A DNA stretch of 64,000 nucleotides from Haemaphysalis longicornis (Eukaryota; Arthropoda; Arachnida; Ixodida; Ixodidae). The position numbers and the translations under genes were made by a program. The notes beneath the pieces are model-generated. The model ran no database searches and was not told where the DNA came from. It saw only the letters and a program-made list of their open reading frames with translations. The stretch is taken from positions 158,294,977 through 158,358,976 of the forward strand of contig CM023452.1 in assembly GCA_013339765.2 (NCBI GenBank), written 5' to 3'. Positions 1 through 9,840 of the stretch are shown piece by piece (positions within the stretch are counted from its first letter, which is position 1; each line of letters opens with the position of its first letter).

Positions 1-1400
1 CGAAGAACGCGCTGTCTTCATCAGAGTCTTGTGGTGGTGGGTCGAGGGGGGCGCGGGACAGGCAGTCGGCGTCGGAGTGTTTCCTGCCGGATTTATAAAC
101 GACTGTAACGTCGAACTCCTGCAGGCGCAAGCTCCACCGCCCAAGACGGCCAGAGGGGTCCTTCAAATGGGTGAGCCAACACAGCGCATGGTTGTCTGTG
201 ACAACCTTGAATGGCCTTCCATACGCGTATGGGCGAAATTTTGAAATCGCCCATATAATAGCCAGGCACTCTTTCTCAGAGGCAGAATAGTTTTTCTCCT
301 CCTTCGACAGACCACGGCTGGCCTAGGCGATTACCCTTTCGCAGCCGCTATGCTTTTGGACAAGGACGGCACCCAAGCCTATATCACTGGCGTCCGTGTG
401 CATTTCCGTTTCGGCATTTTCGTCGAAATGAGCGAGCACGGGCGGGCTTTGCAGGCGTTTTTGCAGCTCGCAGTATGCTTTTTCTTGGTCGTTTTCCCAG
501 CTGAAAGGGGTGCTATCTTTCGTCAAGCGCGTGAGTGGCTCTGCAATGCGTGCGAAGTTTGCGACGAAGCGCCGGTAGTATGCGCACAGCCCGAGAAATC
601 TTCGCACGCCCTTCTTGTCTTTCGGCCTTGGGAAGTTCGCAATGGCTGAAGTTTTTGCCGGGTCAGGTAGGACTCCCGCGGCGTTGACGACGTGGCCCAA
701 AAACTTGAGTTCCCCATATGCGAAACGGCACTTTTCAGGCTTCAGCGTCAACCCCGACGTACGAATGGCCTCGAGTACAGACTCCAACCTTTAAAGGTGT
801 TCGTCGAAAGTCCGGGCGAATACCACTACGTCGTCGAGGTATACGAGGCAGGTGTGCCAATTAAGGCCAGCTAGCACAGTGTCCATGACTCTTTGAAACG
901 TCGCTGGTGCTGTGCACAGCCCAAACGGCATCACCTTGAACTCGTATAGGCCGTCTGGGGTTATAAATGCAGTCTTCTCTCGGTCTCTCTCGTCCACTTC
1001 AATTTGCCAGTAGCCGGTCTTCAGGTCCATCGATGAGAAGTACTTCGCGTGGCAGAGGTGGTCGAGGGCGTCGTCGATTCGGGGGAGGGGGTACACGTCC
1101 TTTTTCGTGATTTTGTTCAGTCGCCGGTAGTCAACGCAAAACCTTAATGTGCCGTCTTTTTTCTTTACGAGTACGACGGGGGCGCAGCCAGGGGCTTTTC
1201 GATGGCTGTATAATGTCGTCGCTGAGCATGCCGTCGAATTGAGTCCGGATGGCTTCCCGTTCGTGTGAAGAGACGCGGTACGGTGACTGTCGGGTAGGTC
1301 GGGCTCCATCTTCGGTTATTATTCGGTGCTTCGCTAGAGGAGTCTGACGTAGTTTTGCGCTCGACGAAAAACATTCGCTATAGCGACGCAGCAAAGCCAA
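1..1400 (-). pseudogene. gypsy pol: reverse transcriptase and RNase H, broken
   Basis: Reading leftwards, an RT N-terminal part (about 1400-1200, with an IIQPSKSPW motif) is out of frame with the RT core that follows, so there is a frameshift near 1200. The core shows VKKKDGTLRF, VDYRRLN, DLKTGYWQI, MPFGLCTAPATFQR and the catalytic box YLDD at 841-830. An in-frame TAA interrupts it at 793-791. The same frame continues through KFLGHVV, PFSWENDQEKA and the RNase H start TDASDIGLGAVL, then hits an in-frame TAG near 325-323. Beyond it come TDNHALCWL and DADCLSRAP, typical of the RNase H C-terminus, and the frame stays open to the window edge. Function in an intact element: copying the RNA into DNA and degrading the RNA strand. 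Confidence 0.9.
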
Positions 1401-1793
1401 TAATTTTTCCGTTGTTCTTGCGGTAGCGCCGGATTCACGTCGAATTCCTGCGGGAGCTTGAAGGTTCTACGGGTGTGCGTTCAAAGTCGGCGACCGCGAT
1501 CACGTCACTTGCTTTTGCGTTTCCTTCGAGGAATGCAATTGCAGCGCCCTTGTTTAAATGCTGGTACTCCTCGGTGAAATTAGTAACCAAAATGTGGGAT
1601 TGGTGTTCTTTGAAGCGCGCAATGCCTCTTGCGCGACAGACACACCACGGTCGAGAAGCACCCTTTGATCAGTGTCTACGATAGCGTCGACGTCAGGAGT
1701 AGCATCTTCACAGTAGACTGCGACATCAAGCTTGCGCGGGGTGGCAGGGTGACATGATCATCGGCAATCCTTACAGCAGCACGTCGTTCGGGG
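1401..1793 (-). other. decayed protease-RT linker of gypsy copy A
   Basis: This is the interval between the protease and the RT N-terminus. In intact gypsy elements it is coding linker. Here no frame stays open across it on the minus strand, and I see no recognisable domain. I assign it to copy A only because it lies between two pol domains in the same orientation. Confidence 0.5.
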
Positions 1794-2223
1794 TTACGGT
1801 TCCAGCGTCATGGAGTGATGGGGGGAAAAAGTTATTGACTTAGTCTGCAGATCGATTATTGCACCGTTGTCCATCAAAAAGTCCATTCCAAGAATTACGT
1901 CGCGGGTGCAGTTAGGCAGAACGACGAACGCCGCAGGGTACGTTGTGCCGTCTATGGTGACGCGCGATGTGCACGTTCCCTTGGCGTCACGAGGTGGCCT
2001 CCTGCTGTGCGTATGTGCGGACCGTCCCATCTGGTCATAACTTCTTCAGCTTAGACGCAAATGGTCCGCTCATTACTGAATAGTCAGCTCCCGTGTCTAT
2101 GAGGGCGACTACGTCAAAGCCGTCGATGGACACCTTGACGTCAGATGCAGTCTTCCTCGAGTTCCGGGTTCGTCGGGGCGTCGTATCTCTGCTTGTACGA
2201 GTTGATCGTCGGGCACTGTGCAT
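1794..2223 (-). pseudogene. gypsy aspartic protease, frameshifted
   Basis: The first half contains FDVVALIDTGADYSVM, with the DTGA active-site motif of retropepsin-like aspartic proteases. A stop at about 2037-2035 follows KLKKL. The downstream half resumes in another frame and contains the second family hallmark, VILGMDFLMDNGA (the ILG-x-DF motif). The two parts together span about the usual protease length of roughly 100-130 residues. In a working element the enzyme would cleave the Gag-Pol polyprotein inside particles. The frame break makes this a pseudogene. Confidence 0.8.
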
Positions 2224-2945
2224 CGTCGTTGTCGTCGTCTTCTTAACGGACGTGTCGGTCAGGTCGGGTACGCGTCGCGCCGTGTAGCTGTCGTCGTGTT
2301 CGGGAGTCTCGTCAGGGTTAGGTCGGGTCGTCGGATGAGGGCATGTCGTGAATCACTGTCTTCAGCGCGTCCTTGCGTCGTTGGAGGGTTTCCAGTTTTT
2401 CGCCGTAGAGCAACTTCACCTCCAGAAGTTGCCGCCTTTAGTTTCCCCCGCCTTGGCTGGGAGACCTTCCACGTGCGAAGTCAGCACTGCTACGGCGGGC
2501 CGGCGACTGGTACGGGTAGGGCGACGGCGAACGGTTGAAACAGGCTGGTCCACGGCTGGTGTTCGACAGGTATTCTTCAATCTCAGATGGGTGCTGGCCG
2601 GGTCGGGGGCGTGGTGCGTCGACGGAGAAACCACGTAGTCCGAGTCTCTAGTATGGGCAGCGACGGTAGATGTGGTCGGCCTCTCCGCAGTGGTAGCACA
2701 GAGGATATTATCGGTGTTCGCCATACGTCAGTCTTCCTCGGCGTCTGGGTTTGTGCTACCGGGGGTCGGGCGGGCGACAGTGGGCGGCGGTAGGGCGGGG
2801 CCTCTTGACGACGTGCCTCTTGACGACGTGTTGGAGCAGGGCGGGGTCGGTGAACAGCCGCGGAGTACGTCATAGCTTGGGGCTCGCAGTGTACTTCGCA
2901 TGCCACAGAAGTTCCCAAAGCGTTTTGAACTTCTTCCCGGATCAC
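2224..2945 (-). pseudogene. gypsy nucleocapsid region with CCHC zinc knuckle, frameshifted
   Basis: This continues gag after the stop at 2951. The first part (IREEVQNALG) aligns with the matching stretch of copy C, where the frame is still open at this point. Further on, the minus strand encodes CYHCGEADHIYRRC (about 2699-2655), a C-x2-C-x4-H-x4-C zinc knuckle that binds the element RNA. A TAG follows two codons later and the neighbouring frames are broken. The last ~190 bases before the protease are arginine- and proline-rich in several frames with nothing specific to name. Confidence 0.75.
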
Positions 2946-2950
2946 GTCAG

Positions 2951-3763
2951 TTAGGCAAGCGACTTGGGTTGCGGCGTCGTCGGGAAAAGTTTCCGCAGCT
3001 CATCTCTCACTACTGCGCGGATGGTCTCGCGTAGGCTATCAGCCGGAATCCGCATGTTGTCGACGTAGTTCGCACTGGCCGCGCCAACAAAGTTCCGGTC
3101 ATACTGCTTAGCACGCATTTCGAGAGCCTTCTCAATCGTGCAGGCTTCGGTCACGAATTCAGCGATGGTTTTGGGCGGGTTGCGGACAAGTCCAGCAAAC
3201 AGCAACTCCTTCACACCGCGCATCAAGAAGCGTAACTTCTTTTCTTCCGTCATTTCGGGGTCCGCGCGGCGAAATAGTTGCTTCATCTCCTCAACGAAGA
3301 TCACTACCCCTTCGTTGGGGTGTTGTGTCCGAGTTTCAAGCATAAGTGCAGCTCGCTCTTTTCTCACAACGGTAGTGAATGTCTTAAGGAACTCCCTTTT
3401 GAAGTGAGTCCAGTCGGTCAAAGAACTCTCATGGTTCTCGAACCAAGTTCGAGCAGCATCTTCTAAGTAAAAGAAGACATGCCGGAAAGTTTCTTCGTCG
3501 TCCCACTTGCTGAAGATGCGGACGCGCTCCAGCTTCTCCAACCATTCTTCGGGGTCTTCAGCGGGGGCTCCCCGGAACGATGGTGGTTCCCGGGGCTGCT
3601 GCAGGACGATTGGCGACGTTGTTTCTTGCACCATGGTGTTGGTTGCAGCGTTCCTTTTCTTGGGCCCTTCTGGCATCAAACCGAACTCGGGTGGTAAATC
3701 TTGCAGGCGGAAACTGGCTCTTGTTGGACTGGCTTGGCGGCTTCCCGAAGTTGTAGTGGGCAT
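2951..3763 (-). CDS. gypsy Gag (capsid), 270 residues, open
   Basis: This is the longest clean reading frame of its element. It starts 18 bases after the primer-binding-like site and is open for 270 codons. It contains retrotransposon-gag landmarks: PSFRGAPAEDPEEWLEKLE near residue 60, then FRHVFFYLEDAARTWFENHE, FLKTFTTVVRKERAA and a downstream EKKLRFLMRGVKELLFAGL segment. Gag assembles the particle. The same protein is recognisable in copies B (to the LLRRADT segment) and C. In copy C the frame runs on past the point where copy A stops, so the stop at 2951 is probably a frameshift and the native protein longer, including the zinc knuckle. The chosen start is the first ATG in frame. Confidence 0.85.
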   Translation of the reverse strand: MPTTTSGSRQASPTRASFRLQDLPPEFGLMPEGPKKRNAATNTMVQETTSPIVLQQPREPPSFRGAPAEDPEEWLEKLERVRIFSKWDDEETFRHVFFYLEDAARTWFENHESSLTDWTHFKREFLKTFTTVVRKERAALMLETRTQHPNEGVVIFVEEMKQLFRRADPEMTEEKKLRFLMRGVKELLFAGLVRNPPKTIAEFVTEACTIEKALEMRAKQYDRNFVGAASANYVDNMRIPADSLRETIRAVVRDELRKLFPTTPQPKSLA

Positions 3764-3780
3764 GAAGGGTGCTACCCAGC

Positions 3781-3790
3781 ACCTCCACCA
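3781..3790 (-). other. putative primer-binding site
   Basis: The minus strand reads TGGTGGAGGT two bases after the LTR end (...GTGACA). A TGG start, complementary to the CCA end of a tRNA, is expected for a minus-strand primer site. The same position in copies B and C keeps TGGTGGA. I cannot name the tRNA. Confidence 0.6.
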
Positions 3791-3792
3791 GA

Positions 3793-4220
3793 TGTCACGA
3801 AGACAAGGACGATGCAGTTGTCTTGAATGAGAAACACGTTTATTGGAGCGAACTTGTGCTCCCCTAACAACTCAAAAGAATACAGACGCGGCGAAGCAGC
3901 GGTCAACAAAGTGACTTGCACAGGCGAGTGTCGTCGAATCGAATGCCCCGGCGTCCGCACTGCAGGCTTTTTATCTTTTGGCGCGCGTGGTTCTCGAAAC
4001 TTCGATTCGCATAGAGAACATAGTAGATCCAAGAAGATTATTCTGGGCTGTTCACGTTAGATGGGAATGCTTTCCCTGTCACAACAGATAACACATGCGG
4101 CACAGAAAGAAAGAATGGAACACGCGCTTCCCTTGGCGCAGAGATAACACAGACCGGCGCAGCCGGGCGGTAAAAGCAAAACACAAATAAACAAACCCAA
4201 AGTATGGTTGGCGGCAATAT
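3793..4220 (-). repeat. LTR of gypsy copy A
   Basis: This segment is collinear with 13341-13767 and 32476-32883 on the plus strand. Shared landmarks are GGGTTTGTTTATTT near the start, CCCAGAATAAT in the middle, GCACAAGTTCGCTCC followed by AATAAA (3844-3839 on the minus strand), and the end GTGACA. From TGGGTTTG to GACA it is 407 bp, the same as copy B. Similarity with copy B extends about 20 bases further upstream (ATATTGCC), so the true 5' edge is near 4220-4234. It supplies the element's promoter and polyadenylation signal. Confidence 0.85.
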
Positions 4221-4330
4221 GCGGGTGTAAGACATCTCGCGAAAAAAAATAGCCTTTAAAACTTCACACCTGTTATGGACCAATTTATTCTTTAGCTTAA
4301 CCTGATTTGGAGCGCTAAATTAATATCAAA

Positions 4331-4401
4331 TTGATTGATTGATTGATTGGTTGACTGATTGATTGATTGATTCATTGATTCATTGATTCATTGATTGATT
4401 G
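4331..4401. repeat. (TTGA)n tetranucleotide repeat with ATTC interruptions
   Basis: About 70 bases of TTGATTGA with interspersed TTCA units. The same motif forms the 3' tails of the Ruka-like SINEs at 7215 and 7399 and of the LINE ending near 38404. It may therefore be the remnant tail of a retroposon, but no SINE or LINE body is visible beside it. Confidence 0.85.
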
Positions 4402-7200
4402 AAGACATCTAGCGTGTGTCATCTCACCAAAGAATATGCTTATGTCGGTGTCTAGCGCTGCTATTAAGACAGGGCTCAAAACAAGTTTTGTCCTTTACAT
4501 GTGTCGGGTGTCCTAGGCGATATTTCGCTCATGGCTCCTCTTCAACCAGCGTTCCATTTTCCTTCCAGTTACCGCTACAGCATTGAGGTCTACTGGGGGT
4601 GTGCCGCCTCTAAGCCCTGCCTTCTTACCACACCGAGCACTCACAACAAAGAAAAAAAAACACGCACCTTGAAAAAAGAAAGCCAACGAAACCATGAAAT
4701 AGAAATCTTACAAAATCTCAAGTGTGTACCGCTGTATACCTGCACAAAGTAGCTAATTGGCGAAGTTGCGGAATATGATAGTTATTATAATGTACGTGTA
4801 CATATTTGCCGCAATACAAAAGCAAACAAGAATGGGAAGACCAAAGCAAAGTCATTTAACACAGCCTAATGAGAAAAAAACTACAAAAAACAGCCGCTAT
4901 TGCGACTAATAGACACATCTGACACTTGAAAAACTACCAGTGAATACAAGCGACAAAGATTGGCCACGCATTAATAGACAATTCTCACCATTTTTGTATA
5001 ATCTTTGCCTGATTCCCAGCAAATGTTGGTTCTTTATAGGACTCATCTGCATGTTGAAAAAACGTCGTTTAATTTTACTTGTTCTTGTTTTGTTACTCAA
5101 AAAACTACCTGCTCCCACTTCACCCATTAGGCTGTAGTAGGTAAGGTTTGAGGTGTTTCGTTTAGGGCTTTTTTTGATAGCCCCCAAAATGAATAGCGTA
5201 TGCCCGGCGCTTCCGAGTGTTGTTCTAAACGCCAGGGGGGAACATGATTATATAACAAAATTTGGCGGCCCTAATCGCAGCGCCCCGAAGACATGTGTTA
5301 GCCTTTGGCCGTTCACAAACACGCTTCATTCCATGATTGGGCCGCGGCAACGAGCCCGTAGATGAGCCTGCCGAGCAGGCAACATGTCTATACCAGACGG
5401 CATTACAAGCACAGCTGAAAACGAGCAAGTGCTGGTGGTAAATGTTAACTAAACTTGCAGTATCTGTATAAAAATAAGGCATATTTTTTTAGAAATGAGC
5501 CAGACCCACCTACCCCGAATTTGAAAAAAGCGGAAGTTAGCTAGGGACCTAAATGCAATGCTGTCAAAGCTATTATATGATATATTTTGCACTCATGCTA
5601 GGAGAAGTTTATTGCCACAAGTAATTAAAAATTATGCATTAAATTTGGGCAACCCAGGGGCGATAAGTTTGGGTTTGGCTAAAATTGAATTTAAACACTC
5701 TAGTTAATGCGGCATTGTGGTGAAAACGTTGTGAAAATTGACTTTCAAGGATGGTGCGATTGAGTTTTGGTGGAAAAGTCATGAACGCAATGAACAGGGC
5801 CTCAAGAACAGTAGAAATGTGCACGGAGAGCAGGTGAGTCATCTTGGCACAATTAGCAGATGTTTTCGAATTTTCACCAAGCATAACTTTCTTGGGCACG
5901 ACTGGAGGCACTCACGAAGTAAGCAAGCTTTTCATTGTTTTGCCACGAATTTCCAAAAGGCTTTACAAGAAGGCCGCTCATATCTTCTTCTTCAACTCAA
6001 TGAAGTGGTTCGTCCTCTCAGAGGGGCAAATTTTGCCAGGGGTTGTAAGTGGCAGCTATTTAGTTAGGTACTAACATAATAAAAATGAGAGTAAGAAAAT
6101 AAATATAACCAGAATTATTTCGTATTAACGGCTTAAACAAAATGAAATCATTGTTTCATTTCATTTCGGTCTCACTTTGATTTTGTTCACTTCGTCTTCC
6201 AACCAACATCCGGGGCAGATCTTTCGCCGATTTCGTAATTCCAGTCAGAACACATAATAGGCGAGCTCCAAAAAGCGGAAAATAGGAATTTCCGCATGCA
6301 CCCACGAAACATTTTGAATACTCAAGCCAAGAGCGAACTCGCATTTGGCAAATGGATTTGGCTCATTTTGATCCGTGAAACAGCAGGTTCTGGTTCATTT
6401 TTTAATACAACCCGTGACCTCCGTACTCCTTTTCAGGGCATTATCTCAACCATTTTCTTGCCATCCCTTTTTAGGGGAAAGTTGCCGAGTTTTTGTTGTC
6501 GCTGCATTTTTTTTTCGAATTTGTTTCATTTTCTGGATCTGGCTCATTTTTGGATCTGGCTCTGGATCTGGATCTGGCTTCACCAAACAAAGCATGTTTC
6601 AAACGAGTCTTATCTTAACGTGAGAATGGCGGCACGCCCACAACGAAATAAGACCGCGCATGTTTCCCTGGTCAGTGGCAGCGCCGTGGCCACGCAAGTA
6701 TCCACCCGAACGTACGCCCGCTCCGACGTGTTCTTCTTGGGCGGTTTCTCCTCGCCATCTTCTTTTACGTCTTTTGGTTTTCGAACTCTCGTGGGAGTTG
6801 GTGTTACGCGGCAGCTGGCCAAGTCAAGCCGCAACTTGGGTAGCTCTGCGTACCAGAGCCTCCTAAATATCTTGGCTATAGCTACCCAACGCTTCTCTCC
6901 TGACTCGCTGCTGGAGATTTGATGGAAGGTGCCGTAAGGGCAAGCCAACATTGAGTGTCCTGGAGTGGCACATTGATTCTCTGGGTTCAATTGCTGATGC
7001 TGCGAGCACTTTCTTTCTGAGACGCCGCAGGAATGTGCCGTCACCGAGTAGACTATAAGTCGCGCTGCGCACAAATTTTGCTTCAGTGAGTAACTTAATC
7101 GTCAGCCTTTCTTGCGTTTCCCACATTACTGCAGAACTTCTGCTATCGGGAATGACATCTTTCTATTCTGTATTTTTCTAGGCACCCGTAGCCATCTTGT
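4402..7200. other. intergenic, no gene recognised
   Basis: AT-rich sequence with only short open frames. The longest is a 154-codon minus frame at 7074-6610, without a domain I recognise and overlapped by other frames of similar length. A short tandem TCTGGA/GGATCTGGCT array lies at about 6533-6580. No splice-supported gene structure could be argued. Confidence 0.6.
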
Positions 7201-7214
7201 TCTTAAACATCACA
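7201..7214. repeat. target-site duplication of the outer Ruka-like SINE (left copy)
   Basis: TCTTAAACATCACA here is repeated exactly at 7710-7723. The two copies bracket the outer SINE with no spare bases, as expected for LINE-mediated retroposition. Confidence 0.9.
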
Positions 7215-7385
7215 TTGATTGATTGATTGTAGGATTTAACGCGCCGACGCAACGAAGGCGATGAGACGGGCCGTAGTGGAGGGCTCCGGATTAATTTTGA
7301 CCACCTGGGGATCTTTAACGTGCGCCGAAATTTCATACACACGGGCGTTTTTGCTTTTCGCCTCCACCAGAAAAGCGGCCGCCGC

Positions 7386-7398
7386 GGCCGGGAATACA
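7386..7398. repeat. target-site duplication of the inner SINE (left copy)
   Basis: GGCCGGGAATACA is repeated exactly at 7640-7652, immediately outside the inner SINE. It derives from the outer SINE sequence. Confidence 0.9.
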
Positions 7399-7639
7399 TT
7401 GATTGATTTATTGTGGGGTTTAACGCGCCGACGCAACGCAGGCGATGAGGCGCGCCGTAGTGGAGGGCTCCGGATTAATTTTGACCACCTGGGATCTTTA
7501 TCGTGCGCCGAAATCTCGTACACACGGGCGTTTTTGCTTTTCGCCTCCATCAGAAAAGCGGCCGCCGCGGCCGGGAATCGAACCCGCGACCTTGTGCTCA
7601 GCAGCGCAACGCCTTTTCCACTGAGCCACCGCGGCGGGT
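7399..7639 (-). mobile_element. Ruka-like SINE, inner copy nested in the outer one
   Basis: This 241-bp copy runs on the minus strand from a head with CCGCGGTGGCTCAGTGG (A box) and GGGTTCGATTCCC (a good B box, near 7586-7574), through a body with the landmarks CCAGGTGGTCAAAATTAAT and GGAGCCCTCCACTACGG, to the tail AATCAATCAAT. It lies inside the outer copy in the same orientation and is flanked by the perfect 13-bp direct repeat GGCCGGGAATACA (7386-7398 and 7640-7652), which belongs to the outer SINE. It must therefore be the younger of the two. Confidence 0.9.
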
Positions 7640-7774
7640 GGCCGGGAATACAACCCGCGGCCTCGTGCTCAGCAGCGCAACGCCTTAGCCACTGAGCCAC
7701 CCCGGCGGGTCTTAAACATCACAGTCCCAGTGCCACAGTTTTAAGGCCTGCCACTCCGGCTGGAAGTATCCGAC

Positions 7775-7777
7775 AAA

Positions 7778-7824
<47 letters not shown>

Positions 7825-7826
7825 AA
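7775..7826. repeat. (AAAT)n microsatellite
   Basis: About 13 units of AAAT. It follows GGAAGTATCCGAC, which faintly resembles the bases before the (AAAT)n tail of the LINE that ends at 41899, so it could be a LINE-tail relic. Confidence 0.9.
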
Positions 7827-9200
7827 ATTATATTCCTTCCAATCTGAAGCAGGATGACCTGCGAAGCTGGACGCAGTCCACTCGGTGCAAAAAAGAAAAC
7901 ACGTTTGTTGATAATTAGCGATTGACCATAACTCCTAATCAATCAGCTGAATTAAAATTGGAAGGACCCGTGCTTCAGTGTTGCGGACAAACCCTGAACT
8001 GTCTGTTTTAGTCCCGCGTGGAAGGCATAGTGTACCACGCCAACACAATCCGCTCGAACACTGAGAGGACACCGCATAAGTCGCATTGGGCTGTTTGATG
8101 GCCATGTGTAAAACTTCCCTACAGCACAACGGACACGTCATCAGTAAGCGTATGAAACCTGTATCTTCGCATACACCACCCCCCTCTCAACCCGTGCACG
8201 CCGGCGGCCTGTTATGTGTGCGGACTTAGAAGTGAAAGAAACCCTCGAAGTTGTTCCTACAAAAGCCCTTTAAGCTGAACAAGTAATATCTCCCCACGTC
8301 GGTGTTCCAAGCGGGCAAGTTGCCATTCATCCGGGAAGGATTCGCAGCTACTCGACGAGCGGGAACTAGGGGACACAAGGGCTGCTTCCTTTTGTTTTCG
8401 CGCCTATTCGTGCTTCTTTTCGGGACGGCGCTTCTTCAATTCCCTCTCCTCCTCAAAGCGAACGACATGCGTCCGTCCCATAGCGAGTTAACATTGGAAC
8501 GTCTCGAGTTTTATTCTTGCGGACAAACATGTGACTGTCCGTTTCCCTCCCGCGTCGCAGACATCGTACTGTAAGTGCAACACACCAACCCCGACAGAAA
8601 GCAGTCGATTACGGAGTACAGCTGTCAGGACGCATTGAGCCACGTTTAAATCTCTACTGCCACTTCCACGTTTAAGTCTCGAGCCAGCAGAACAGCCATT
8701 ATCTGTCGCCGCATCGAGTTCAGCTGTGCGTGCACGCCCCACTTCTGCCCCCGCCCCTCCCCGCAACCCGCGCACGCAATAAGCGGCAACCGTGGATGGG
8801 CGCATACTTAGGCGTTAAATACACCGGCGAAAATGACGCTCGGAAACGCTTTGGAGTTCAAAAAGAATTATGGGCTCACGCTGGCGTTCCAACCGGAAAA
8901 GGGGCTCGTTAATTCATGCCTACTCGCAATCGGAATTTCCGGCGGCAACGGCGCCGGCGGCTTTCGGTCATTTTTAAGCCCATTCACACTTCTGTGTGTT
9001 CTTCGCAATCACCTGGTAACAGCGCTACCGCCGTTGTCACCCGATAACCACACTCATGAAAGTGGCATCGGTGGTGGCGAGGGAAAAAGCAATTGTAATA
9101 AGAAGGTCGGTGGTTGCGAGGAGTAGCCCCGGACAGGGCCGAGTAAATCGACGTCACCGGAATGAAAACTGGGGAGGTTAGACATATATTCTTTTCGCTG
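7827..9200. other. intergenic, with a weak dispersed duplication
   Basis: No gene recognised. A stretch near 7977-8033 (GCGGACAAACCCTGAACTG... CCCGCGTGGAAGGCAT) resembles one near 8519-8575 (GCGGACAAACATGTGACTG... CCCGCGTCGCAGACAT). A second weaker match joins about 8303-8325 and 8883-8905 (GTTCCAA-CGG-AA). These suggest two degenerate copies of one unnamed repeat about 540-580 bp apart. Confidence 0.4.
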
Positions 9201-9230
9201 TAAATAAATAAATAAATAAATAAATAAATA
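9201..9230. repeat. (TAAA)n microsatellite
   Basis: Seven or more uninterrupted TAAA units. Confidence 0.9.
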
Positions 9231-9659
9231 CAAACGTCGTTATTCTGCGCCTTTTTCGATTTCGCCGCGGCTGCTAGCCGTCCGCTAAAGCTGTGCTCAT
9301 CAAGCATCTGCGGAAATACTTCAGCGCTGCCACCCAGAAGCTACGACTGAGGCCTCAAGATTCGAGGGCTGACCTGAATTTGGCTTATGGAGCAGGGACA
9401 ACTGAAGTGTCGAAAGGAAAGCAGTGATACTATGGCGAAGACGAAAGAGGAGACAGGCATTTTCTACAGTCACCGCGCCTGCGCAATGAAGTTCATTCAA
9501 CGCCAAGTTAGTGCTTGCATACTCGCCACACACGTGCACTGGCTTTGCCCACAACAAATGCCACCACACCAAAGCGTCTTGCCGCCGTAAAAAACAAATA
9601 CAAATATCGGTTAATTCACGTTCCGATATGTTACACCTGGACTACGAGCTGCGGCGTCA
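9231..9659. other. intergenic, nothing recognised
   Basis: No coding, RNA or repeat signature found by eye in this interval. Confidence 0.5.
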
Positions 9660-9840
9660 AGGAATGCTCAAGACTAATTTCGACCACCTGGGGATCTTTC
9701 AAGTCCGCCGATATCTCGACCAAATGGCGTTTCAGTATTCTTCTCCCGTCAGGATAACGGCCACAGTAGCCGGGTATCGAACCCACGTCCTCATATTCCG
9801 CCGCACAGCGTTATACCTCCTGAGCCACCGCGGCATGTTA
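9660..9840 (-). mobile_element. diverged Ruka-like SINE
   Basis: The plus strand keeps the family landmarks in order: GACTAATTTCGACCACCTGG, GGGGATCTTT, CGCCGATATCTCG, GCCGGGTATCGAACCC (the B box on the minus strand is GGGTTCGATACCC) and CTGAGCCACCGCGGC. Orientation is minus. The TTGA tail is missing and the copy is clearly older than those at 7.2-7.7 kb. Confidence 0.75.

Larger units (their letters stand above)
1..4220 (-). mobile_element. Ty3/gypsy LTR retrotransposon, copy A (left part off the window)
   Basis: The element reads right to left: LTR (about 4220-3793), primer-binding-like site (3790-3781), gag (3763-2951), CCHC knuckle (about 2699-2655), aspartic protease (about 2130-1800), reverse transcriptase (about 1400-650) and RNase H (about 450 to the edge). 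The order protease, RT, RNase H is that of Ty3/gypsy pol. Integrase and the second LTR would lie beyond position 1. Gag is open, but pol and nucleocapsid carry frameshifts and stops, so the copy is probably non-autonomous. The same LTR family recurs at 13.34 and 32.48 kb on the other strand. Seen: motif order and LTR match. Inferred: inactivity. Confidence 0.88.
7215..7709 (-). mobile_element. Ruka-like tRNA-derived SINE, outer copy, interrupted
   Basis: On the minus strand the head (7709 leftwards to 7653) reads as a tRNA-like promoter, with TGGCTCAGTGG as A box and the B-box side next to the break. After the break the body continues (7398-7215) and ends in the tail AATCAATCAATC. It is split by a second SINE at 7399-7639. 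Flanking direct repeats of 14 bp (7201-7214 and 7710-7723) are identical. Similarity to tick Ruka is from memory of that family's tRNA-derived head and should be confirmed by search. It is non-coding and would be transcribed by RNA polymerase III. Confidence 0.85.

Noticed and set aside
6610..7074. 154-codon minus-strand open frame
   Set aside because: No domain recognised, overlaps other frames of 60-200 codons on both strands, and no splice or start context supports it.
7236..7700. Paired 144- and 154-codon frames across 7.24-7.70 kb
   Set aside because: They are readings of the two nested SINEs; the apparent protein repeat reflects SINE duplication.
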